Below, in pieces: positions 20,687 to 28,660 of a DNA stretch of 43,882 bases. Positions within the stretch are counted from its first letter, which is position 1. The number at the start of each line of letters is the position of its first letter. This stretch comes from a virus: IMG/VR virus record IMGVR_UViG_3300036944_000945, positions 1 to 43,882 of that record; one strand, written 5' to 3'. The notes beneath the pieces were generated by a model. The model had not been told where the DNA came from. It searched no databases and saw nothing but the letters and a program-made list of their open reading frames with translations. The position numbers and the translations under genes are program-made.

Positions 20687-21286
20687 ATGCTGCCCGCCTA
20701 TACGCCCCCGCCCGCGTTCGTTCCTGTCGCGCCCGTCGTTGGAAACTATGTGCTGGTACGCTGCGGCGGCGTGACCCAGGGCACGGCAACGACGGCCGGC
20801 CTGATCCGCGCCTCGCCGTTTGAGGTCCATCGCCCGATGAAGATTTCGGAGCTTGGCGCAGCCCTCGCAATCGGTTCGGCCTCGGGCCTGTTCCAGTTGG
20901 CGATCTATGCCAACAATCCGGCGACCAACACGCCGGGCGCTGTTCTCGCCTCGATTGGCAGCATCTCGACCACGACGGCGGGCCGACTGAGCGCAGACAT
21001 TACCGGCGCTGATGTGACCCTGCCTGCTGGCACCTATTGGCAGGCCGTGAACGTGGATGCGTCGGGTGCCTCTGCTATCTTCCTCGGCCCGAACCCGGCC
21101 GGCGCTCTGGGGGCAAACGTCCTCGGCTCCCCGACTCTCGCGCTGGCTGTCGCTGGCAACCTCGGCGGTGCGAACCTGACCTATACGCAGGCATTCGGGA
21201 CGTGGCCTGACCTGACGGGTGTGTCCCCGACAAGTTTCAGCGCCTCGACCAGCAACTCGGCAGCTCTGATAGTGAAGGTCGCCTAA
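20687..21286 (+). CDS. Putative virion protein, Ala/Gly/Thr-rich beta sandwich (199 aa)
   Basis: It follows the decoration-like gene by one base. The composition is typical of fibre or head surface proteins (VLASIGSISTTTAGRLSADI, then TYWQAVNVDASGASAIFLGP). There is no membrane segment or catalytic motif. The start at 20687 follows GGGGAACTAGG. No family is recognised with confidence. Confidence 0.65.
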   Translation: MLPAYTPPPAFVPVAPVVGNYVLVRCGGVTQGTATTAGLIRASPFEVHRPMKISELGAALAIGSASGLFQLAIYANNPATNTPGAVLASIGSISTTTAGRLSADITGADVTLPAGTYWQAVNVDASGASAIFLGPNPAGALGANVLGSPTLALAVAGNLGGANLTYTQAFGTWPDLTGVSPTSFSASTSNSAALIVKVA

Positions 21287-21291
21287 CCGCC

Positions 21292-21301
21292 GTGCGTTGA
21301 G
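21292..21301 (+). promoter_or_regulatory. Late-region motif GTGCGTTGAG, copy 4 (before the large terminase)
   Basis: Exact copy, 40 bases before the terL ATG, with a C-rich leader and no ribosome-binding site in between. Confidence 0.65.
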
Positions 21302-21331
21302 GCCCGCCGCCCCGCCGCGCCTTCTCCACGC

Positions 21332-22957
21332 ATGGCCCGCAAGGCAGCATCCCAACCACCGCGCGAGCCGATCCGCTTTGAGCCTGATGGCCGCATCCTG
21401 TCGGCGTTCCTGCTTGCGGACAGTGAGTTCGACATCATCCAGGGGCCGATCGGCTCAGGCAAGACGGACGCTGCGATCATGCGGCTGTTCCGGCACGCGA
21501 GCCAGCAGCCGCCGCAGGGCGACAAGGTCCGACGCTCCCGCTTCGCCATCGTCCGCTCGACCTTCCCTGAACTGAAGACGACGACGATCCCCTCGTTCGT
21601 GAACCTGTTTCCAGAGGGCACTGAGGCGCAGGGCGGGTTTGGCGAGATGTCGTGGTCGCCGCCGTTCACCTACCACATGCGCTACGGCGACATGGAGGCC
21701 GAGTTCATCTTCCTTGCGCTGGACAAGGACGACGACGTCAAGAAGCTGCGCTCACTGCAGCTGACCGGGATCTATTTCAACGAGCTTCAGTACATCAGCC
21801 TGATGCTGGTGACCGAGGGGCTGTCGCGTTGCGGCCGCTACCCATCCGTCAAGAACGGCGGGTGCAACTGGTCCGGCGGCATCGCGGACATGAACGCGCC
21901 TGAGAGCCTGCACTGGGCGCCCATCATGTTCGGCAAGGCACCCGTGCCGGACCACTTCACGCCGGACGACGTGCAGAAACACCGACGCCCGCCGGGCTGG
22001 TGCCTGTATGTGCAGCCGCCGGCGCTGCTGGTGCTGGACGATGCGCTGAAAGCCTCCGGGCTGGAGCCGCTGAATCCGGGCGACGAGGTCGAGTATTGCG
22101 TCAACCCCGGCGCCGAGAACCTGCGCTGGCTGCGCCCGGACTATTACCCCAAGAAAATCCACGGGGTGACGCGCCAGTGGATCGACGCCAACTGCCGCAA
22201 CATTGCCGCCAGCCAGATGAAGGGCAAGGCGGTGCACCCGCTGTTCCGCGGGGAGGGCGAGCGCAACAGCCACGTCAGCCCCAACGCGCTCAAGTTCAAT
22301 CCCGAGTTGGAGCTGTATGTCGGCATGGACTTCGGCCTGACGCCGGCAGTCGTGTTTGGCCAGACGATCCGTGGCCGCGTCTTCGTGCTGGGTGAGCTTT
22401 ACGCTGAGGGTGTCGGCGCGGTGAGCTTCGCCCCCGTGGTCAAGCGCGAGATCCTGCGCCGCTTCGGCGGGCTCGACCTGGCGCGCGTCAAGTTCATCGG
22501 CGACCCTGGCAGCGCCATCCGGTCGCAGACCGACGAGCAAACCCCGTTCGACATTTTCCGCCAGCAAGGCATGCCGGTCCGTCCGGCCCCAGGAGCCAAC
22601 CGATTTTCCAAGGTCGGTGGGCGCAAGGAGGTGGTCGACAGCCTGCTCGAGCGACAGGTCGACGGCTACCAGGCGCTGATGATCGACCCCGGCTGCCGCA
22701 TGCTGGTGCAGGGCCTGAGCGGCGGCTACCAGTTCAAGGTCACCAAGTCCTCATTCGGCGAGTTCGTTTCTGACGACGTCGTCAAGAACCAATACAGCCA
22801 CACGGCCGATGCGTTCCAATACCTCCTGCTAGGCATGGGCGAGGGCGGCAACCTGCTGTTTGGGGCGGGCCGCAACACCGCCGCGGTCCAGACAAAGGTG
22901 CAGGCGCGGGTGTTCGACCGAGGCTCGCGCGCGCCGCTGTTCCGGGCCCGGCGATGA
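21332..22957 (+). CDS. terL: Terminase large subunit
   Basis: The ATPase Walker A is GPIGSGKT (residues 38-45), and a Walker B-like strand with an acidic residue is IYFNEL (147-152). The C-terminal nuclease domain begins with YVGMDFGLTPAVV, whose Asp near residue 333 is a metal ligand. At 541 residues it fits short-tailed phage terminases, which package DNA through the portal and cut it. The ATG at 21332 has no Shine-Dalgarno but follows the GTGCGTTGAG motif at the usual spacing. Confidence 0.93.
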   Translation: MARKAASQPPREPIRFEPDGRILSAFLLADSEFDIIQGPIGSGKTDAAIMRLFRHASQQPPQGDKVRRSRFAIVRSTFPELKTTTIPSFVNLFPEGTEAQGGFGEMSWSPPFTYHMRYGDMEAEFIFLALDKDDDVKKLRSLQLTGIYFNELQYISLMLVTEGLSRCGRYPSVKNGGCNWSGGIADMNAPESLHWAPIMFGKAPVPDHFTPDDVQKHRRPPGWCLYVQPPALLVLDDALKASGLEPLNPGDEVEYCVNPGAENLRWLRPDYYPKKIHGVTRQWIDANCRNIAASQMKGKAVHPLFRGEGERNSHVSPNALKFNPELELYVGMDFGLTPAVVFGQTIRGRVFVLGELYAEGVGAVSFAPVVKREILRRFGGLDLARVKFIGDPGSAIRSQTDEQTPFDIFRQQGMPVRPAPGANRFSKVGGRKEVVDSLLERQVDGYQALMIDPGCRMLVQGLSGGYQFKVTKSSFGEFVSDDVVKNQYSHTADAFQYLLLGMGEGGNLLFGAGRNTAAVQTKVQARVFDRGSRAPLFRARR

Positions 22958-23382
22958 TCGACGCCAGCAGCGCCCTCTCCGGCATGCCGCCCCATTGGTA
23001 TGTCGCCTTTTACGACGGCGATCGGCGGTATTGGTGGTCGGGCCTGTGCCGCGCCGGCTTCCGCCACGTCGCCGCGTTTGGCTATTGCGCCGACCAGGCT
23101 GCGTGGCTGCTGTACGACGTCACCACCGCGCGCACGCTCATTCGCATACTGACGCCCAGTCAGATGGACGCATGGATCGCGGCCTTGCCCGACAACCGCC
23201 GCATCGTTGCGTTCGAGCCAGCCGGCGAGCCTGATGATCCGGGGCTGCGCTTGGGGTTCTGGTGCACGCCGGCGGTCGCACATCTGGTCGGCGCGCGGTC
23301 TCGTGCGTTGAGACCGGAGGCCTTCTACCGCGATCTGATTGCTCAAGGTGCGCGACCCGCGTTCGAGAGTAGGCAGGCATGA
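22954..23382 (+). CDS. Hypothetical protein between terminase and portal (142 aa)
   Basis: It is coupled to terL by ATGA. The sequence is Trp- and aromatic-rich (HWYVAFYDGDRRYWWSGLCR) with a helical, hydrophobic C-terminal half. No family is recognised. A GTGCGTTGAG motif copy lies inside its coding sequence (Arg-Ala-Leu-Arg region). A role in packaging or head assembly is suggested only by location. Confidence 0.65.
   Translation: MIDASSALSGMPPHWYVAFYDGDRRYWWSGLCRAGFRHVAAFGYCADQAAWLLYDVTTARTLIRILTPSQMDAWIAALPDNRRIVAFEPAGEPDDPGLRLGFWCTPAVAHLVGARSRALRPEAFYRDLIAQGARPAFESRQA
23303..23312 (+). promoter_or_regulatory. Late-region motif GTGCGTTGAG, copy 5 (intragenic)
   Basis: Exact copy within the preceding gene, 76 bases before the ATG at 23379. 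Its position inside coding sequence makes function less certain than for the intergenic copies. Confidence 0.4.
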
Positions 23383-23705
23383 GGACTCCGAAGGTCACGC
23401 TTCCCGAAGAAGATCCGGCCACGAAAGCCGCGCGCGAGCGTGAGCAAGCTCGGGCTGAGAACGCGCGCACCGAGGAGACCCAAGCCTGGCTGCTGGGTGC
23501 GACCGGCCGGCGTAACCGCCGCTTCGGGGCGCTGCCCGGCAGCGGCAGTGGCGGCTCGGTGCCGATCGTGGGCGGGCCGTCGGCAGGCGGCGGAGGCGGA
23601 GGGTCTGGCGGCCTCGCCTTCGGAAGCGGAGCGCCAACAAGCGGAGCCGGCGGCGGTGCCAACCGCTTCAGCCAGTTCAGTCGCAGCCTCTCGGCCATGT
23701 ACTGA
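23379..23705 (+). CDS. Gly-rich head-region protein (108 aa)
   Basis: The first 45 residues are a charged helix (DPATKAAREREQARAENART). The rest is Gly/Ser-rich and disordered (GGPSAGGGGGGSGGLAFGSG), ending in NRFSQFSRSLSAMY. It is coupled by overlaps to both neighbours, directly before the portal gene. Small Gly-rich proteins at this place occur in other short-tailed phages, but I do not know their role. Confidence 0.65.
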   Translation: MRTPKVTLPEEDPATKAAREREQARAENARTEETQAWLLGATGRRNRRFGALPGSGSGGSVPIVGGPSAGGGGGGSGGLAFGSGAPTSGAGGGANRFSQFSRSLSAMY

Positions 23706-25228
23706 TGACCACCGCCAAGCAGATTCTCGCCCGCATCGCCGCGGCGAAGCAGGACAAGGCGCGCCACGCCACATGGATTGATGAGACGCTGCGCCTGGCG
23801 CTGCCGACCTATCGCCGGTGCAACGAGCGATCCGACACCTCGCTCCGCATTGAGGAGCAGGACGACCAGTTCGACAACGAGCTTGAGATCGTTGCAGAGG
23901 ATTTTGCGTCGGACATGATCTCGACCTTCACCCCGCGCCATGAGCGGTGGGTGATGTTCGAGCCGGCGGACGACCTGTCGGAGGGTCAGAAGCGCGAGAT
24001 CGCGCCACAGCTTGCCGCGATCGGCGACGCCGTGTTCGCCGAGATCGAGCGTTCAAACTATTGGGACGCCGCCCAGGAGTGCTTCGCATACTGGGGCGTA
24101 TCGGCGATGGCGGTTGCCCTGTCGGACATGGGTCCGCTGAACCCGCTGCATTTCCAGCCCATTGAGATTCCCGACCTGCTGATGGAGCGCGGCCCCGACG
24201 GGTCCGTGACCGGCAAGTGGCGTGAGATGAAGCTGACGCAGGCGGAGCAGAACATGCTCTGGGGCGCGTCAATGGGAAATATTTTCCCCGCGTTCACTGG
24301 TGCCGGCAAGGACAAGAAGCAGCGGATCGTCGAGGGTTGCGACCGCGACTGGTCGACGCCGGGCGTTGAGCGGTGGAGCTACCGGATCTTCGTCGACGAC
24401 AAGGAGCGGGTGAACCTCACCTACGAGGGGGCCGGCTCCTGCCCGATCATCACCTGCCGATTTCGCCAGCAGGCCGATTCCGCGTGGGGCCCCGGCCCGT
24501 TCAAGAAGGCGACGCCGCGCGCTCGCGTGCTGGATGAGCTTGCGTACCTGAACCTGAAGGGGCTGGGCCGCACGATCGATCCGGCGTTCTCCTACGAGGA
24601 AGACGGCCTCGCCAACTTCGACGGCGGCATGGAGCCCGGCAAGGGCTTTGCCCGCGCGCCCGGCTCCAAGTCGCCCGAGGCCTTCCTGCCGGACGTGCGG
24701 TTCGATGCATCGTTCTTCGCCGCCGACGAGATGCGCAAGGGCATCAAGCGCGCCTGCTACCAGGACCGTCCCGAGCAGCCCGGCGATACGCCGCCGACGC
24801 TGGGTCAGTGGATGGACGAGAAGGCGTGGAACACCCGCCGCAAGGAACTGCCCCGCGACCGCTGCGTGCGTGAGTGGGTGCTGCCGATCATCGAGCGCGT
24901 GGCGTGGATTCTCGCCAAGCGCGGCGTGCTGCCCGAGGTCAAGCTCAAGGGCGGCAAGGTCGTGAACTGCCGGCCGATCAGCCCGCTGTCCAAGGCCAAG
25001 GATCTCGAGGACATGAACCTGACGGGTCAGGTACTGTCGATGGCTGCCAGCATCGGCGGCGCCATGCAGGTCGGTGTGCCGGTCGACGCCAAGGCCACGA
25101 TGGAGAACCTGATTGCCACGGCGAAGGAACGCCACATCGTCATGAAGTCCGACGAGCAGATCATGGCCGAGCAGGCCGCTCAGATGATGGCCCAGGGCGG
25201 AGGCATGCCAGATGTCGGGGGCGCGTAG
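23705..25228 (+). CDS. Portal (head-to-tail connecting) protein
   Basis: The 507-residue protein has the layout of podovirus head-to-tail connectors: an N-terminal helical region (WIDETLRLALPTYRRCNERS), a middle beta/helical body (NELEIVAEDFASDMISTFTP), and a helical C-terminus (AKERHIVMKSDEQIMAEQAA). It lies after terL and before the Bbp19-like, scaffold and capsid genes, the usual portal slot in BPP-1-like phages. The portal forms the DNA entry ring and tail attachment point. The start overlaps the previous stop. Confidence 0.88.
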   Translation: MTTAKQILARIAAAKQDKARHATWIDETLRLALPTYRRCNERSDTSLRIEEQDDQFDNELEIVAEDFASDMISTFTPRHERWVMFEPADDLSEGQKREIAPQLAAIGDAVFAEIERSNYWDAAQECFAYWGVSAMAVALSDMGPLNPLHFQPIEIPDLLMERGPDGSVTGKWREMKLTQAEQNMLWGASMGNIFPAFTGAGKDKKQRIVEGCDRDWSTPGVERWSYRIFVDDKERVNLTYEGAGSCPIITCRFRQQADSAWGPGPFKKATPRARVLDELAYLNLKGLGRTIDPAFSYEEDGLANFDGGMEPGKGFARAPGSKSPEAFLPDVRFDASFFAADEMRKGIKRACYQDRPEQPGDTPPTLGQWMDEKAWNTRRKELPRDRCVREWVLPIIERVAWILAKRGVLPEVKLKGGKVVNCRPISPLSKAKDLEDMNLTGQVLSMAASIGGAMQVGVPVDAKATMENLIATAKERHIVMKSDEQIMAEQAAQMMAQGGGMPDVGGA

Positions 25229-25472
25229 GTTCGACCGTCTCCGTGCGGCCAACGCACGGCCCTCCTCGATCGCCTCGCAAGAGGAGTCGATTGAGTCCGT
25301 GGTCCGCCGGCACATGCTGGTCAGTGCTGATGGTCAGCGCATCCTTGACTGGCTGATGGACGAGGTCAGCGACGCGACGCCCCTGGGGTGCAGCGAGGCC
25401 GCCCTGCGTGACGCCGAGGGTGCGCGCCGGATTGTCCAGAAACTGATCGCCAAGGGCACACCCACACCATGA
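25212..25472 (+). CDS. Bbp19-like phage protein (86 aa)
   Basis: It overlaps the portal end by 17 bases. The middle (RRHMLVSADGQRILDWLMDE, then CSEAALRDAEGARRIVQKLI) resembles the Bbp19 family of short-tailed phages, which is encoded between portal and scaffold. Function of the family is unknown; it probably takes part in head assembly. Confidence 0.72.
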   Translation: MSGARRFDRLRAANARPSSIASQEESIESVVRRHMLVSADGQRILDWLMDEVSDATPLGCSEAALRDAEGARRIVQKLIAKGTPTP

Positions 25473-25477
25473 GCCCC

Positions 25478-25487
25478 GTGCGTTGAA
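25478..25487 (+). promoter_or_regulatory. Late-region motif GTGCGTTGAA, copy 6 (before the scaffold)
   Basis: Nine of ten bases are identical to the others (final A instead of G). It is 41 bases before the scaffold ATG at 25519, with no ribosome-binding site between. Confidence 0.6.
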
Positions 25488-25518
25488 GCTCGCCGCCCAC
25501 GACCTCACGGTTCCGATT

Positions 25519-26217
25519 ATGACGGACCAAACACCCGCCCCCGCAGTTGTCGAACCGGCCGCCCCCGCGCCTGAGGCATCTGTTATGGCTGCCGCGCCGG
25601 AGGCTCCTGCCGCGCCGGCGCGCCCGGACGGCCTGCCGGACACCTACTGGGACGATGCCGCTGGCGTGAAGCCTGAGGCTTTCTCCCGTCTCGCCGAGCT
25701 TGAGGCCGCTGAACTCGCCCGCCGCGAGGGCGTGCCGGCCGCGGCTGACAAGTATGAACTCAAACTGAGCGAGGACATTGTCGGCCTGGACGGCAAGCCG
25801 GTCCAGTTCGACCCGACCGATCCTCTGGCGCAGGCCGTGCTGCCGGTGCTGCACGAGTGCGGCGTTCCGCAGGCGGGACTTGAGAAGCTGCTGGGCGCGT
25901 TCACCAAACTTGAGGTCGAGGCTGCGAAGGCCGAGCAGGCGCACATCGCCGCCGAGCAGGCCAAGCTGGGTTCCGAGCACGTCAAGCGCACCGGCGCTAT
26001 CCACTCGTCGCTTGTCGCCGCTGTCGGCACTGACGGGGCCAACGCCATTCGCCAGTCCATGCGCTCCGCTGACGCGGTGATCGCATTGGAAACTCTCGTC
26101 TCGAAACTAACCGGCTCGGCCATTTCGGCCGGTCCGCCCGCCACTCCAAGCTCAGACCTCGACGGCCTGTCCGGCCAAGCACTTCTCACCGCAATCCGCG
26201 CCCGCCAGGCCGGCTAA
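25519..26217 (+). CDS. Putative scaffold protein
   Basis: The 232-residue protein has an Ala/Pro-rich disordered N-terminus, then a charged, helix-rich body (AFSRLAELEAAELARREGVP, then LTKLEVEAAKAEQAHIAAEQ type sequence) and a C-terminal helix (DGLSGQALLTAIRARQAG). Such acidic helical proteins directly upstream of the capsid gene are normally scaffolds that guide capsid assembly. I prefer the ATG at 25519. A TTG at 25483 lies inside the GTGCGTTGA motif. Confidence 0.82.
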   Translation: MTDQTPAPAVVEPAAPAPEASVMAAAPEAPAAPARPDGLPDTYWDDAAGVKPEAFSRLAELEAAELARREGVPAAADKYELKLSEDIVGLDGKPVQFDPTDPLAQAVLPVLHECGVPQAGLEKLLGAFTKLEVEAAKAEQAHIAAEQAKLGSEHVKRTGAIHSSLVAAVGTDGANAIRQSMRSADAVIALETLVSKLTGSAISAGPPATPSSDLDGLSGQALLTAIRARQAG

Positions 26218-26232
26218 GGGGAATCGACCACC

Positions 26233-27156
26233 ATGACTGCTCAAAATCTCGTTGAATACTCCAAGGGCCTGCAGCCCGGCGTCGAAAAGGCGGTCGTTGA
26301 GCTCTACGCTCAGTCGTCCGACCTGCTGGCTGCCGTGCCGTGGAAAACTACCGGCGGTGCTTACCAGTACACGCAGGAGTCGACCCTGCCGGGCATCGCC
26401 TATCGCGGTGTGAACGAGAGCTACACGGCTGATACCTCGGTTGAGAACCCGCAGGTCGAGCAGGTGTTCATCGCCGGCGGCGAGGCCGACGTCGACAACT
26501 ACCTGCTGGCGCTGGACCCCGGCCGTCGTGCCCGCGAGGAAAGCCGCAAGATCAAGCAGATGGCCCGTGCGGTCACATCTGCCCTGATTACCGGCGACAA
26601 CTCGACCAACCCCAAGTCGCCTGATGGCCTGCAACGCCGCCTGACCGGCCGCGCCGTGATCGCCAACTCGGCTGCTTCGGGCGGTGCCGCCCTGTCGCTG
26701 GCCGCCCTGGACGAGGCGATCGCCAACACGGTCGACCCGACCCACATCCTGCTGCCCTTCGCCCTTCGCACCAAGTTCGGCGCGACGATGCGGAACCAGA
26801 CCCTGTCGGGCAACCTGCAACTCTCGCAGGACAGTTTCGGTCGTGAGGTCATGACCTACAACGGTCTGCCCTTCCTGGTCGGCTACGAGACCGGCCCGGA
26901 CACCGCCCTGCTGCCCTTCACCGAGACCGGCTCGGGCGGCGGCTCCGCTGTCACCTCCTCGATCTACGTCATGTCGCTGAAGGAAGGCCACATCTGCGGC
27001 ATTCAGGTCGCACCGATGTCGGTCAAGGATCTGGGCGAACTGCAGTCCGAGCCGAAGCACCGCACCCGCATCGAGTGGTTCAACGGCTTCTGCATCGAGA
27101 ACCCGTATGCCGCCACCCGCCTGACTTCCATCACCAACGCCGCGATCGTGGCTTAA
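26233..27156 (+). CDS. Major capsid protein (BPP-1 Bbp17-like)
   Basis: The 307-residue protein follows the scaffold gene and a strong AAGGGGA ribosome-binding site. The content is typical of HK97-fold capsid proteins: an N-terminal helix (LVEYSKGLQPGVEKAVVELY), a middle ALDPGRRAREESRKIKQMAR helix, and a C-terminal beta region (IYVMSLKEGHICGIQVAPMS). It is followed by a cement-protein gene, as in BPP-1-like phages. It forms the icosahedral shell. Confidence 0.88.
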   Translation: MTAQNLVEYSKGLQPGVEKAVVELYAQSSDLLAAVPWKTTGGAYQYTQESTLPGIAYRGVNESYTADTSVENPQVEQVFIAGGEADVDNYLLALDPGRRAREESRKIKQMARAVTSALITGDNSTNPKSPDGLQRRLTGRAVIANSAASGGAALSLAALDEAIANTVDPTHILLPFALRTKFGATMRNQTLSGNLQLSQDSFGREVMTYNGLPFLVGYETGPDTALLPFTETGSGGGSAVTSSIYVMSLKEGHICGIQVAPMSVKDLGELQSEPKHRTRIEWFNGFCIENPYAATRLTSITNAAIVA

Positions 27157-27169
27157 GGGGACACCGACC

Positions 27170-27613
27170 ATGGCCACCGCCACTCAGATCCGCTCCTACA
27201 CCTACGACTCGTCCCTCTCGCTCAAGGCGGCCGGCCTGGTCGCCGCTGACGCTGCCGGCTCGCTGGTCGTCAATGTTGGCAACGCCGTCTTCAAGGGCGT
27301 GGCCGTCATCGACGTGTCCGCAATCGAGATCGCCTCGAATGACGAACGCTACGTCATCTCGGTTCAGGGCTCGACGTCGGCGACCTTCGCCAGCGACGTT
27401 CAGAACCTCGCATCGCTCGAACTGGGCGCGACCGAGGTCCGCTCCGGCGGCGCTATCGACTCGCTGACCGGCCGCTACGAACTGTTCTTCCTGAACGAGC
27501 AGGATGGCATCGTGTACCCCTATGTCCGCATCTACACGGACGTCACGGGCACGATCGCCACCGGCATCAACTACGCCGCCTTCATCGGTCGCGACCATCT
27601 GACCAACGCATAA
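27170..27613 (+). CDS. Capsid cement protein (Bbp16-like)
   Basis: This 147-residue beta-rich protein matches the Bbp16 family by order and by pattern: SYTYDSSLSLKAAGLVAADA near the start, DERYVISVQGSTSATFASDV in the middle, and DGIVYPYVRIYTDVTGTIAT near the end. Bbp16 trimers cover the BPP-1 capsid and stabilise it. It has an AAGGGGACACC ribosome-binding site. Confidence 0.85.
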   Translation: MATATQIRSYTYDSSLSLKAAGLVAADAAGSLVVNVGNAVFKGVAVIDVSAIEIASNDERYVISVQGSTSATFASDVQNLASLELGATEVRSGGAIDSLTGRYELFFLNEQDGIVYPYVRIYTDVTGTIATGINYAAFIGRDHLTNA

Positions 27614-27623
27614 GGTGCTGCCG

Positions 27624-27941
27624 ATGGAAGTCGACAAGTTCGGAAACGCCCGCCTGATTGACCGGAACACCGGCAAGCCGCACGTCTGCTGCGCGGCTTC
27701 GGCCCGCGAGATCCTGCAGGTGGCGAGCCTGGCTGACGATGGCGCTCCGCGCTACGTCTGCGAGGCAGACTATGACGGCCTGTCGATTGCTGACTCCAAG
27801 GCGGCGAAGGTGGCGGCTGACAAGGTCGCTGCTGCTGTCGCCAAGGAGAAGGCCGAGGCTGAGGCTGCTGAAGCCAAGGCCCGTCTTGACGCCGCCGTTG
27901 ACGCTGAGATCGCCCGCCGCAAGAAGGCCGGCGCTCTCTAG
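27624..27941 (+). CDS. Hypothetical head-region protein with C-terminal coiled coil (105 aa)
   Basis: The N-terminal half (DKFGNARLIDRNTGKPHVCC) is a small globular segment. The C-terminal half is an Ala/Lys/Glu-rich coiled coil (KVAADKVAAAVAKEKAEAEA). I use the ATG at 27624, about eight bases after AAGG. It follows the cement gene and is followed by a terminator, so it closes the head operon. Function is unknown. Confidence 0.72.
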   Translation: MEVDKFGNARLIDRNTGKPHVCCAASAREILQVASLADDGAPRYVCEADYDGLSIADSKAAKVAADKVAAAVAKEKAEAEAAEAKARLDAAVDAEIARRKKAGAL

Positions 27942-27965
27942 CACTCTCTCCGGGTGAGGCTGGAC

Positions 27966-28002
27966 TGGACCCGTCGTTCTTCGGAGCGGCGGGTTCTTCT
28001 TT
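27966..28002 (+). terminator. Rho-independent terminator after the head genes
   Basis: CCCGTCG pairs with CGGCGGG (one wobble pair) around a GC-containing loop and is followed by the T-rich TTCTTCTTT. A GTGCGTTGAG motif begins five bases later, so transcription of the tail genes must restart or read through here. Confidence 0.7.
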
Positions 28003-28006
28003 GCCC

Positions 28007-28016
28007 GTGCGTTGAG
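28007..28016 (+). promoter_or_regulatory. Late-region motif GTGCGTTGAG, copy 7 (after a terminator)
   Basis: Exact copy just after a terminator and 39 bases before the tail gene ATG at 28046. The 39 bases up to the ATG match those before the tail fibre gene at about 30 positions. Confidence 0.68.
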
Positions 28017-28045
28017 CCACCACCGCCCTCGCGCAACCTGCGCCC

Positions 28046-28660
28046 ATGCCTGCCTTCTCCGCTCCCATCGAGGTCGTCCAGGCCGCCCTTCATCGCATTG
28101 GCGAGGAGGAGATCACGTCGCTTGACGATGACTCGTCCGGCGCCCGTGTCGCGTCCTCAAACTATGAGGGCATCGTCCGCAGCTTCTTCGCGCGCCACGC
28201 ATGGACGTTCGCCAAGCAGACGCTGGCGCTGACCTACCAGGGCGCGGTCACGCTGGGCCCATACCTGCACGCGTTCGTATGGCCGTCGACGGTCATGAAT
28301 ATCCGCTACGTCATGCAGGACGGCGTCCGGCTGCGCACGGGCGAGTACACGATCGAGAGCGGCCGGGTACTGACGCGCTCAGACCGCCCCCTGCAGGTCG
28401 TGGCCACGGTGCGCGCTGAGGAGGCGGACTGGCCGGGTGACTTCTCCGAGGCCGTGGTTGTGCGCCTTCAGGGGCTGTTCCTCGAGGCGCTGTGCGACAA
28501 GCCGCAGGACGCGCGACTAAAGATCCGCGACGCCGACGTCCTGATGCGCGACGCGATCATCCGCGACAAACGCCAGGAGCCGGGCGTCAGCATTGAGTTC
28601 GTCCCGCTGGCCGAGGCGTGGCGCGGCTCGCGTCCGTCGCGGACGGCGCTTCGTGGCTAG
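28046..28660 (+). CDS. Tail tubular protein A-like (T7 gp11-type gatekeeper)
   Basis: The sequence fits T7 gp11-type gatekeeper proteins: VQAALHRIGEEEITSLDDDS at the start, FFARHAWTFAKQTLAL, AFVWPSTVMNIRYVM, and a C-terminal helical region. It forms the ring between portal and tail nozzle. The ATG at 28046 has no ribosome-binding site but follows motif copy 7. The end overlaps the nozzle gene by 8 bases (GTGGCTAG). Confidence 0.8.
   Translation: MPAFSAPIEVVQAALHRIGEEEITSLDDDSSGARVASSNYEGIVRSFFARHAWTFAKQTLALTYQGAVTLGPYLHAFVWPSTVMNIRYVMQDGVRLRTGEYTIESGRVLTRSDRPLQVVATVRAEEADWPGDFSEAVVVRLQGLFLEALCDKPQDARLKIRDADVLMRDAIIRDKRQEPGVSIEFVPLAEAWRGSRPSRTALRG

Noticed and set aside
25483-25518. Scaffold start at the TTG at 25483
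   Set aside because: That TTG is part of the conserved motif, and the ATG at 25519 fits the motif-to-ATG spacing of the other genes.
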